Shown one piece after another: positions 1 through 5,193 of a stretch of DNA of 5,193 nucleotides. Origin of the DNA: Acetothermia bacterium UBA3571 (GTDB lineage Bacteria; Bipolaricaulota; Bipolaricaulia; Bipolaricaulales; Bipolaricaulaceae); assembly GCA_002375995.1 (NCBI GenBank), contig DFNI01000021.1, positions 1-5,193 on the forward strand, read 5' to 3'. Made by a program: the position numbers and the translations under genes. Every line of letters begins with the position of its first letter. Within the stretch, counting starts at the first letter, position 1. Below the pieces are notes generated by a model, which made no database searches, had not been told where the DNA came from, and saw nothing but the letters and a program-made list of their open reading frames with translations.

Positions 1-114
1 CCGTCCCACAAGCGCCACCCGGGCGCCCCCGGAAAGGAGCTCCGCCGCCACCGCCAACCCGATCCCCGAGGTCCCCCCGGTTACCAGCGCGACCTTCCCC
101 TCAAAACTCCACAT
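1..114 (-). CDS. fabG: 3-oxoacyl-ACP reductase FabG, N-terminal fragment (runs off the window)
   Basis: Only the first 38 codons are present; the gene continues beyond position 1. The fragment starts MWSFEGKVALVTGG and carries the short-chain dehydrogenase/reductase cofactor motif TGGTSGIG at residues 12-19, the Rossmann-fold glycine motif (TGxxxGxG) that binds NAD(P)H. A second beta strand ending in LVGR follows, and a basic residue there is common in NADPH-using family members. FabG reduces 3-ketoacyl-ACP to 3-hydroxyacyl-ACP in the cytosolic type II fatty acid cycle. The ATG at 114 is supported by a GGAGG sequence at 119-123 and by the start of the conserved fold within a few residues. It overlaps the end of fabD by 14 nt in another frame, so coupled translation is likely. 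The SDR family is large and the catalytic Ser-Tyr-Lys lies outside the window, so the FabG name rests on the motif plus its place directly after fabD. Confidence 0.88.
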   Translation of the reverse strand, partial: MWSFEGKVALVTGGTSGIGLAVAAELLSGGARVALVGR

Positions 115-979
115 ACTCCCTCCAGCTCTTGAACACAAGTGCCGGGGCAATCCTGCGCCCCAGCTTCACCAGTACCTCCCCGGGCCCGACCTCCACCGCT
201 TCCCTTATACCCAGCTCCTCCAGGGAGCGAATGACCTCTGTCCACCTTACCGGGCTCGTCATTTGGCGGGCCATGAGCTCCCGAATCCTCTCCGGATCCG
301 ACTCCGGCCGCCCGGAGACGGCAGAGATGAAGATCACGTTCGGCGGCATGAACACGATCTCCTCCAGGGCCCGCCGCATCTCTTCCTCCGCTTCACGCAT
401 AAAGGGGGTGTGGAATGGGCCCGAGACCTTGAGGGGAATCGCCCGGAACCCCCGGTCCCGGGCGAGCTCCACCGCCCGCTCCACCGCCCCCCGCTCCCCC
501 GAGACCACCACCTGTTCGGGGGCGTTGTAGTTGACCGCGTAGCAACCGGCTTCGGCGGCGATCCGCTCCACTTCTCCTTCCGGGGCGATGATGGCCGCCA
601 TGGAGCCCGGATGCTCCCTCGCCGCCCCCTCCATGAGCCTTCCCCGCAGAGCCACGAGCCGGAGGGCCTCGTCCCAGTCGATTACTTCCGCCGCGGCCAG
701 GGCAGCGTACTCCCCCAGGGAATGGCCGCAGACCGCCTCGGGGAAGATCTCAGCCTCCCGCACCATGGCCTCGGTGGAGAGCCACTCCACCAAAAGGAGG
801 AGGGGCTGCACATAGGAAGTGCGCCCGAGCCTCTCGGGATCGTCCCAGGCCTCCAAGGGGGAATATCCCAAGATCTCCGCGGCCTCCAATACGATCGCCA
901 ACGCCCAAGGGCACCTCAAGAACACCTTCCCCATCCCCGGCCGCTGGGAACCCTGCCCCGGAAAGAGGAAGGCTACCAC
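101..979 (-). CDS. fabD: Malonyl-CoA:ACP transacylase FabD
   Basis: FabD transfers malonyl from CoA to acyl carrier protein, supplying the extender unit for fatty acid synthesis in the cytosol. The 292-residue product opens with FLFPGQGSQ (Gln9 matches the oxyanion-hole Gln of the family). It has the nucleophile elbow GHSLGEYAAL with Ser87, an Arg112 25 residues later that binds the malonyl carboxylate, the catalytic His190 in SGPFHTPFM, and the C-terminal EVGPGEVL motif. Length is slightly under the roughly 300-310 usual for the family. I chose the GTG at 979, giving MVAFLFPGQGSQ; it is preceded at 985-991 by GGTGATC, which matches the extended anti-Shine-Dalgarno complement with 5-nt spacing. 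A TTG at 1003 would add eight residues but lacks a clear ribosome binding site. With the GTG start it overlaps the fabH stop by 7 nt, and its 3' end overlaps fabG by 14 nt. Confidence 0.95.
   Translation of the reverse strand: MVAFLFPGQGSQRPGMGKVFLRCPWALAIVLEAAEILGYSPLEAWDDPERLGRTSYVQPLLLLVEWLSTEAMVREAEIFPEAVCGHSLGEYAALAAAEVIDWDEALRLVALRGRLMEGAAREHPGSMAAIIAPEGEVERIAAEAGCYAVNYNAPEQVVVSGERGAVERAVELARDRGFRAIPLKVSGPFHTPFMREAEEEMRRALEEIVFMPPNVIFISAVSGRPESDPERIRELMARQMTSPVRWTEVIRSLEELGIREAVEVGPGEVLVKLGRRIAPALVFKSWREYVEF
115..123 (-). promoter_or_regulatory. Shine-Dalgarno site for fabG
   Basis: On the minus strand GGAGGGAGT directly precedes the ATG at 114. The GGAGG core (119-123) is a near-perfect ribosome binding site lying inside the last codons of fabD, with a spacing of 4 nt. 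It supports the ATG at 114 despite the 14-nt overlap with fabD. Confidence 0.65.
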
Positions 980-1959
980 CTGAGGATCACCGTCCCGTAG
1001 CAAGCCCCGGCCCCGAAGGCCGTCAGGGCGAGGATGTGTCCCTCCCGGATCATCCCGTCCCGCACCGCCTCGTCCAGGAGGATGGGGATGGAGGCGGTGG
1101 AGGTATTGGCCACCCGATCTATGTTCACCAGCACCCGCTCCCGGGGGAAACCCAGGCGCTTCACCAGGGCCTCGATGATCCTGAGGTTCGCTTGGTGAGG
1201 AAGGAGCCAGTCTATGTCAGAAAGAGAAATTCCAGCTCGTTGTGCGGCCTCCACGGTGGCGCGCTCCATCATGGTCACCGCCGACTGGTACACCCCCCGG
1301 CCCTTCATCTCCAGGAAGTGTTTCTTCTCCGCCACCGTCTGGGGGCTTGCGGGGAGCCTCACCCCTCCTGCAGCGATCCGCAAAAGCTCGCGTTTGGTGG
1401 CGTCGCCGTGCAATGAGACCCCGAGGATCCCTCGCTCCCCCCCACTGTCCCGCACCAACACCACCGCCCCGGCCCCGTCCCCGAAGAGGACGCAGGTCTT
1501 GCGGTCCTCCCAGTCCACGAACCGGGATAGGGCCTCGATCCCCACCACCAGCGCGTTACCGGCGAGTCCACTTTCCATCAGCGCCCCCGCGATGGCTACC
1601 CCGAACACGAAGCCAGCGCAACCCGCCTTGACATCGAAGAAGGGAGGTTCGTGGGAGAGGCCGAGCCCTTCCGCGATAAACGGGGCCGAGCCGGGGATGA
1701 TCTCCTCGGGTACGTTGGTGGCCACGAGGAGGAGATCCACATCCCGAGGTGTGAGCCCGGCACGCTTTAGGGCCGCGCGGGCAGCGGCCACCCCCATGTC
1801 GGCGGGGGGATCCCCGGGATCGAGGATACGCCGGCGCCGGATCCCGGTGCGGGAGCGGATCCACTCGTCGGAGGTGTCCAAGGTACGGGAGAGGTCCTCG
1901 TTGGTGATCTCCCGTTCGGGGAGAAATCTCCCCGTTCCCGCCACCCGGAGGGCGATCAT
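973..1959 (-). CDS. fabH: Beta-ketoacyl-ACP synthase III FabH
   Basis: FabH starts fatty acid synthesis by condensing an acyl-CoA primer (acetyl-CoA, or branched acyl-CoA in some lineages) with malonyl-ACP. The 328-residue product is close to the usual 310-330. It shows the family N-terminal signature DTSDEWIRSRTGI (28-40), the catalytic Cys114 in KAGCAGF, the FGDGAGAVV segment (159-167), His255 in PHQAN and Asn285 in NTSTASIP, so the Cys-His-Asn triad is complete. The open frame extends upstream to 2283, but that stretch lies inside plsX and resembles no protein. The ATG at 1959 puts the conserved fold at residue 2 and overlaps the plsX stop in an ATGA junction of 4 nt, with AGGCAGGA just before it as a modest ribosome binding site. 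The sequence alone does not settle whether the primer is straight-chain or branched. Confidence 0.96.
   Translation of the reverse strand: MIALRVAGTGRFLPEREITNEDLSRTLDTSDEWIRSRTGIRRRRILDPGDPPADMGVAAARAALKRAGLTPRDVDLLLVATNVPEEIIPGSAPFIAEGLGLSHEPPFFDVKAGCAGFVFGVAIAGALMESGLAGNALVVGIEALSRFVDWEDRKTCVLFGDGAGAVVLVRDSGGERGILGVSLHGDATKRELLRIAAGGVRLPASPQTVAEKKHFLEMKGRGVYQSAVTMMERATVEAAQRAGISLSDIDWLLPHQANLRIIEALVKRLGFPRERVLVNIDRVANTSTASIPILLDEAVRDGMIREGHILALTAFGAGACYGTVILRW
985..991 (-). promoter_or_regulatory. Probable ribosome binding site deciding the fabD start
   Basis: GGTGATC on the minus strand lies inside the final codons of fabH, 5 nt before the GTG at 979. It matches the 3' part of the extended Shine-Dalgarno consensus GGAGGTGATC. 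No comparable purine-rich site precedes the alternative TTG at 1003, so this site favours the shorter FabD. Confidence 0.45.
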
Positions 1960-2942
1960 TCCTGCCTCGTCAACGCCTCTTCCACCCGCCCAAGGAGTCC
2001 AGCTTGGGCGGACCAAAATGTACGTTCCACCGCAGCCTCGATGGCGGCGGCACTGGAGCGGCCGTGGGCCACGAACACCAACCCCCGTACCCCCAAAAGG
2101 GGCGCCCCATTGTACCGCTCGTACCTCAGCCGCTGTGAGAGGGCACGGAGCCTCCGCCGCAAAAGGAGGGCTGCCAACTTCCCCGAAGTGGAATCGCCTA
2201 TGGCCCGCTTCAGGCTCTCCCACACCACCTCCGCCCCGCCCTCCAGTGCCTTGATGGTGAGGTTTCCCGCGAAACCACCACACACCACCACATCGACGGG
2301 GCGCTCGTCGATGAGCCGATGAGGCTCCACGTTGCCCACGAAGTTCCCGCGTCCCGAAAGGAGCTTGTAGGCCTCCCGGGCGAGCTTGTCGCCCTTGATC
2401 TCTTCTTCCCCCACGTTGAGGAGGCCCACCTTGGGGTGCTCTACCCCCAGGGCTTCCCGGGCATAGGACTCGCCCATTTGGGCGAACTGGAGGAGGTTGT
2501 GGGGCTTGCAGTCCACCGTGGCCCCGGCGTCGATGAGGTAGAGTTCCTTCCCCGTTAGCGTGGGAATGGCGGCACAGAGGCCTGGGCGCGACACCCCCGG
2601 AAGCCTCCCGAGGATGAAGACGGCCGCCGCCACTATCGCCCCGGTATTTCCGGGCGAGAGGAAGGCTTCGGCGTTTCCCTCCGCCAGGAGCCGGATCCCC
2701 TTGACGAGAGAAGAGTCGCGCTTGCGGGCCGCCCGCAGCGGAGGCTCGTCCATCCCCACAACGTCGGGGGCGTGGACCACTTCCACCGGGAGGGCGGGAT
2801 CTAGGTGGGGATGGATCTCGCCCCGTTTTCCCACCAAGATGAGGTTCAAGGGGAGACGTTTAGCGGCAGCCTGGGCTCCTTTTATGAGCTCGGAGGGCGG
2901 TTTGTCCGCCCCCATTACGTCCACCACGATGCGAATGCCCAT
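1956..2942 (-). CDS. plsX: Phosphate acyltransferase PlsX (acyl-ACP:phosphate)
   Basis: PlsX converts acyl-ACP and phosphate to acyl-phosphate, the donor used by PlsY to acylate glycerol-3-phosphate; it is a peripheral membrane/cytosolic enzyme. The 328-residue product has the family landmarks in order: DVMGAD (8-13), SPGNTGA (96-102), DAGATVDCKP (138-147), LLNVGEEEIKG (174-184), GNVEP (203-207), DVVVCGGFAGN (217-227) and GAPLLGV with AHG (279-285, 292-294). In most homologues I recall, the sixth motif reads CDGFxGN, so Gly222 in place of Asp is unusual. The start ATG at 2942 gives MGIRIVVDVMGAD, matching the family N-terminus. The frame also stays open to a GTG at 2993, but that lies inside the tRNA. 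The start is only 8 nt after the tRNA-Leu, with no Shine-Dalgarno sequence. The gene ends in an ATGA overlap with fabH. Confidence 0.95.
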   Translation of the reverse strand: MGIRIVVDVMGADKPPSELIKGAQAAAKRLPLNLILVGKRGEIHPHLDPALPVEVVHAPDVVGMDEPPLRAARKRDSSLVKGIRLLAEGNAEAFLSPGNTGAIVAAAVFILGRLPGVSRPGLCAAIPTLTGKELYLIDAGATVDCKPHNLLQFAQMGESYAREALGVEHPKVGLLNVGEEEIKGDKLAREAYKLLSGRGNFVGNVEPHRLIDERPVDVVVCGGFAGNLTIKALEGGAEVVWESLKRAIGDSTSGKLAALLLRRRLRALSQRLRYERYNGAPLLGVRGLVFVAHGRSSAAAIEAAVERTFWSAQAGLLGRVEEALTRQE

Positions 2943-2950
2943 AAAAATAA

Positions 2951-3036
2951 TGCCGAGGGCGGGAGTCGAACCCGCACGGGCGTTAAAGCCCACTGCCCCC
3001 TCAAGACAGCGCGTCTGCCAATTCCGCCACCTCGGC
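2951..3036 (-). tRNA. tRNA-Leu, anticodon GAG
   Basis: The minus strand folds into a complete 86-nt class II tRNA. The acceptor stem is GCCGAGG/CCTCGGC with discriminator A at 2951. The D arm begins GCGGAATTGGCAGACGC, as in bacterial leucine tRNAs. The anticodon stem is CTGTC/GGCAG (one T-G pair) around the loop TTGAGGG, placing the anticodon GAG at 3000-3002. A long variable arm, GGGC/GCCC with a 6-nt loop, marks class II. The T arm is GCGGG-TTCGACT-CCCGC. It reads CUC and CUU leucine codons. CCA is not encoded (TTA follows the discriminator), so the tail must be added by nucleotidyltransferase after RNase Z-type 3' cleavage. It sits 35 nt after the diguanylate cyclase stop codon and 8 nt before plsX, on the same strand. 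Confidence 0.96.
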
Positions 3037-3046
3037 TTGCACTTTT

Positions 3047-3075
3047 ATCTTAGCCCTCACCCCTAGGGGAATCAA
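3047..3075 (-). promoter_or_regulatory. Candidate sigma70-type promoter for tRNA-Leu and the plsX operon
   Basis: On the minus strand TTGATT (3070-3075) and TAAGAT (3047-3052) each match four of six bases of the -35 and -10 consensus and are separated by an ideal 17 nt. The predicted start near 3040 would leave about 4 nt before the tRNA 5' end. The -35 element overlaps the stop codon of the upstream gene. The spacer contains the perfect 10-bp palindrome CCCCTAGGGG (3060-3069). No other promoter-like sequence is visible between here and plsX, so the same promoter may drive the lipid genes by read-through. Confidence 0.5.
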
Positions 3076-4979
3076 GACCCCTGGTGGGCTCCCCGTTGGC
3101 GGTAAAGGGACGCATCCGCCGCCTCCACCGCTTTCTCGAACCCCATCCCCTCCCGGGGATCCCAGGCCGCGATCCCAAAGCTTATAGACAACCGTATACC
3201 CTCCAAGCCTGGGTTCCAGCCCGCAACCAAGCGGCGAAGCCGGCCCAGGGCGACCTCGGCCTTGTCCCGCGGGGTGGAAGGCATCAGGACGAGGAACTCA
3301 TCTCCCCCGTACCTCACCACCACGTCCGTGGCCCTGACGTTATGTATGAGGATGCGGGCCAGCTCCCGCAGCACCCGGTCCCCGGTCAGGTGTCCGAAAC
3401 GGTCGTTCACCTCGGAGAAGCTGTCGATGTCGATGATCACCAAAGAGAGCGGGAACCACCGCTCATCGGGGTCGGAGAGGATCTCTTCCACCAGGTGGTC
3501 GAGGAAGTGCCGGTTATAAACTCCTGTCAGGGGATCGCGGAACGCGAGATCCCTGATCTTCTCCAGGTCTCGGGCCCGCAACACCACCGCGGTTATTTCC
3601 TTGTGGAATGCCCAAAGCTTGTCCGCGTCCTCCACGGTCAAAGGCCTCTCCTCCTGGGTAGTGCCCACGTAAAGATATGCTATGGCCTTATCCGCACGGG
3701 GATCCCGTACCGGGATCACCACGGCCGAACGGGGGAGGGCCCCTCCCGGGGGAAGCGTTTCCTGGCGCCACAGGGTTTCGGCGACGAAATCGTTGCCCCG
3801 CAAGAGCGTGGGCCTATCGGGGGGAAGCACTGCTGAGACCTGGTCTTCCGGATATTCCATTCCGCCACGCTTCTCGAAGGAACCCTCGGTGACCAAACGG
3901 AGCTTATAACACCCCCGGGCGGCGTCGTGAACCAGGACCCCGCCCACGTTCGCCTTGGGATAGAGGACCTCCAGGGATCGCTCGAGAAGATAGCGGAGGA
4001 GCTCCCCGAAATCGGCGGTCTCGTTCAAGGCCCGCAGAAAACTCTCCCGGGCCACCAAATCCCGGCGATGGCGGAGCTCGCTCAGGGCAATGCCGAGCTG
4101 CCTCCCCAAGGACTCGAGGAGCTCCTGGTCCTCGCGGTTAAAGGCGCCCACCTCCGGGCTCTCGATGTTTATCAAGCCCAACACTTCATCTCCGGCCACG
4201 ATGGGGACGGCGAGTTCCGATCGGATGGAGGGATGGGCTCCCACGTAGTCCGGGTCCCGCCGCACATCGGGGACCAGGGCCGACTTCCCGGTACGGAACA
4301 CCCGGCCACATATGCCCCTGTCCAGGGGGAGGCGCTTGAAGGGCCGAAACATCTCCTCATCCTTGGCGAAGGGCTCGGAATAGTCCCCCCCACAGTTGAA
4401 GAGCTCGTCCCCTTCCCGCAGATATAGCCCCACGTGCCCGTAGCGGAAGGCCTCCCGCAGGATGCGGACCGCCGCGGCGAGGATCTCCTCCTCGTCCTTG
4501 AGTTGGGTGAGCTGTTCGGCTAGGGCGTACACCGTTTGCAAGCGCTGCCGGTAGAGGGCCTGGAGCACGAGCAGGGAGGCCTGATCGGCCAGGGATTGGG
4601 CCAGTGCGGTGGCCTTTTCGGTGAGGCTTGTGGACGGGGGAAGCCCGAGCACCAAGGCCCCCAAAGTTCCCCGGGCATAGTGGTGGAGGGGGAAGAAGGC
4701 CACTTCAGAAGAACCTTTCCATGGTGCGGCGGGCCTCGTCACCGGGGGAGGCCTCCGCCTTTCCCGTGGAGACCAAGGGAGCAGGGGCCGGATCGCCTCA
4801 GCCCACTCCGCACAATCAGGGGGAAAGTGGAGTTCGATTTCCCAAAGGGCTTCGTGTTCGAACAGCAAAAAGGCGCAACACTTGCAAGGCAAAAGCGCAT
4901 GGGCGCGTTCCAAAAGGCCCCGGAGGAACCCCTTTACCACCCGATCTCCGCTTAAGAAAGTCTCTCGCCCCTCTTCCAC
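3072..4979 (-). CDS. Soluble diguanylate cyclase with three tandem GAF-like domains and a C-terminal GGDEF domain
   Basis: Predicted to join two GTP into the second messenger cyclic di-GMP in response to a signal sensed by its GAF domains. Of 635 residues, about 10-145 look like a degenerate GAF domain, about 150-300 like a canonical GAF (AVPIVAGDEVLGLINIES, 257-274), and about 310-470 like a divergent third GAF. A helical linker leads to the GGDEF domain (about 478-630), which opens with DPLTGVYNR (482-490). Metal and GTP residues are present: Asp517 in IDIDSF, Asn525, Asp534 and the intact GGDEF at 558-562. The product-inhibition I-site RxxD is R549-A-T-D552, five residues before the motif. 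No signal peptide or membrane segment is seen, so it should be cytosolic. A CxCC cluster (32-35) lies in the first domain. The start is the GTG at 4979, because an in-frame TAG lies just upstream (4983-4985) and GGTGGT at 4985-4990 could be the ribosome binding site. The ligand is unknown. Confidence 0.9.
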   Translation of the reverse strand: MEEGRETFLSGDRVVKGFLRGLLERAHALLPCKCCAFLLFEHEALWEIELHFPPDCAEWAEAIRPLLPWSPRERRRPPPVTRPAAPWKGSSEVAFFPLHHYARGTLGALVLGLPPSTSLTEKATALAQSLADQASLLVLQALYRQRLQTVYALAEQLTQLKDEEEILAAAVRILREAFRYGHVGLYLREGDELFNCGGDYSEPFAKDEEMFRPFKRLPLDRGICGRVFRTGKSALVPDVRRDPDYVGAHPSIRSELAVPIVAGDEVLGLINIESPEVGAFNREDQELLESLGRQLGIALSELRHRRDLVARESFLRALNETADFGELLRYLLERSLEVLYPKANVGGVLVHDAARGCYKLRLVTEGSFEKRGGMEYPEDQVSAVLPPDRPTLLRGNDFVAETLWRQETLPPGGALPRSAVVIPVRDPRADKAIAYLYVGTTQEERPLTVEDADKLWAFHKEITAVVLRARDLEKIRDLAFRDPLTGVYNRHFLDHLVEEILSDPDERWFPLSLVIIDIDSFSEVNDRFGHLTGDRVLRELARILIHNVRATDVVVRYGGDEFLVLMPSTPRDKAEVALGRLRRLVAGWNPGLEGIRLSISFGIAAWDPREGMGFEKAVEAADASLYRQRGAHQGS

Positions 4980-5008
4980 CCGCTACCACCCACTTCTACT
5001 TCCTCCGA

Positions 5009-5014
5009 ATTCTA
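5009..5014 (-). promoter_or_regulatory. Candidate -10 box upstream of the GAF-GGDEF gene
   Basis: TAGAAT on the minus strand matches five of six bases of the -10 consensus and lies 29 nt before the GTG start at 4979. At the right distance only a weak -35 (CGGTTG or GGTTGT around 5031-5037) is present, so an activator may be needed or the call may be wrong. The predicted transcript would begin near 5002. Confidence 0.3.
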
Positions 5015-5054
5015 CAAAATTTTGACGACAACAACCGCTGGGGTGACGTTGTCG
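5015..5054. promoter_or_regulatory. Dyad-symmetric sequences, possible operator of the GAF-GGDEF gene
   Basis: Two symmetric elements sit next to the candidate -10 box. CAAAATTTTG (5015-5024) is a perfect 10-bp palindrome touching it. CGACAAC (5026-5032) and GTTGTCG (5048-5054) form a perfect 7-bp inverted repeat with a 15-nt spacer, overlapping the position expected for a -35 box. This is compatible with binding of a dimeric regulator, but I do not recognise the motif and short dyads can arise by chance. Confidence 0.3.
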
Positions 5055-5120
5055 AACCTTTACGCACGGACAATGAAGCCCAAAGGCTCCATTGGGGGTT
5101 GGGGGGAGACCGCCGGGGGT

Positions 5121-5193
5121 GCAGGACCTTATTCTGTACACCAAGAGCTTTGCCAACGGGGCACCATCCCTGGTGTACAGAATAAGGTCCTGC
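5121..5193. repeat. Perfect 23-bp inverted repeat around a 27-nt centre, at the window end
   Basis: The arm at 5121-5143 begins GCAGGACCTTATTCTGTACA, and 5171-5193 is its exact reverse complement, ending on the last base of the window. The 27-nt centre (5144-5170) contains a small 4-bp dyad, TGCC/GGCA (5151-5154, 5160-5163). There is no T tract on either side, so a rho-independent terminator is unlikely. The arm recalls the terminal repeats of some transposons (IS256-like ends have a similar GGAC...TGTACA layout), but this is a memory-based resemblance and no transposase is present. It could be a tiny non-autonomous element, a regulatory cruciform, or a fold-back assembly artefact at a contig end. 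Confidence 0.8.

Noticed and set aside
263..1000. Plus-strand open frame of 245 codons opposite fabD
   Set aside because: Composition (His/Pro/Arg/Gly-rich) is typical of an antisense shadow in GC-rich DNA, and FabD on the other strand is unambiguous.
980..1003. FabD start at the TTG at 1003
   Set aside because: No clear ribosome binding site and eight non-conserved residues; the GTG at 979 has a GGTGATC site and begins at the conserved fold. Not fully excluded.
1214..2254. Long plus-strand open frame of 346 codons opposite fabH and plsX
   Set aside because: A high-GC shadow frame: Ser/Pro/Arg-rich, no recognisable motif, antisense to two clear enzymes.
1960..2283. Upstream extension of the fabH frame by 108 codons
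   Set aside because: It lies entirely within plsX in another frame, has low-complexity Gly/Arg/Pro composition, and FabH family homology begins right at the ATG at 1959.
2943..2993. Longer plsX starting at the GTG at 2993
   Set aside because: The start and most of the extra codons would lie inside the tRNA-Leu gene, and the PlsX family N-terminus matches the ATG at 2942.
5001..5006. GGAGGA as the ribosome binding site of the cyclase gene
   Set aside because: It is 21 nt from the GTG at 4979, too far for normal use, and an in-frame stop at 4983-4985 rules out an earlier start in that frame; GGTGGT at 4985-4990 is better placed.
5077..5096. Small overlapping hairpins (AGCC/GGCT and CCCAA/TTGGG) upstream of the cyclase gene
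   Set aside because: Stems of 4-5 bp without a following T tract; too weak to call a terminator.
4628..5185. Plus-strand open frame of 185 codons reaching into the terminal repeat
   Set aside because: It is antisense to the cyclase for most of its length, with no motif and no convincing start signal.

Overview
The window is a compact, GC-rich bacterial segment in which every supported gene lies on the minus strand, so transcription runs from high to low coordinates. The core is a fatty-acid/phospholipid initiation cluster, plsX-fabH-fabD-fabG (fabG cut by the window start). This is the classic bacterial type II fatty acid synthesis order. Proteins are rich in Arg, Glu and Ala, and GTG and probably other non-ATG starts are used. 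That fits a high-GC, possibly thermophilic bacterium, but I cannot assign a phylum from the sequence.

Layout in transcription order. 4980-5193 is a non-coding upstream region with a perfect 23-bp inverted repeat at the very end of the window (5121-5143 / 5171-5193) and smaller dyads just upstream of a likely promoter. 3072-4979 encodes a soluble three-GAF plus GGDEF diguanylate cyclase with an intact active site and RxxD inhibitory site. 3037-3071 is a short gap holding a good sigma70-like promoter candidate. 2951-3036 is a tRNA-Leu with GAG anticodon. 1956-2942 is plsX, 973-1959 fabH, 101-979 fabD and 1-114 the 5' end of fabG.

The fab genes are packed: plsX/fabH overlap by 4 nt (ATGA), fabH/fabD by about 7 nt and fabD/fabG by 14 nt, so translational coupling is expected. 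PlsX makes acyl-phosphate from acyl-ACP for phospholipid synthesis. FabD makes malonyl-ACP, FabH condenses acetyl-CoA (or a branched primer) with malonyl-ACP, and FabG reduces the resulting 3-ketoacyl-ACP. The most unusual local architecture is the tRNA-Leu placed 8 nt before the plsX start codon. It probably shares a promoter with the operon, and processing of the tRNA 3' end would leave plsX with an 8-nt U-rich leader lacking a Shine-Dalgarno sequence. The diguanylate cyclase gene is a co-directional neighbour, but nothing in its sequence ties it to lipid synthesis.

I see no CRISPR array, phage gene, transposase or defence system. The terminal inverted repeat is the only possible mobile-element trace.
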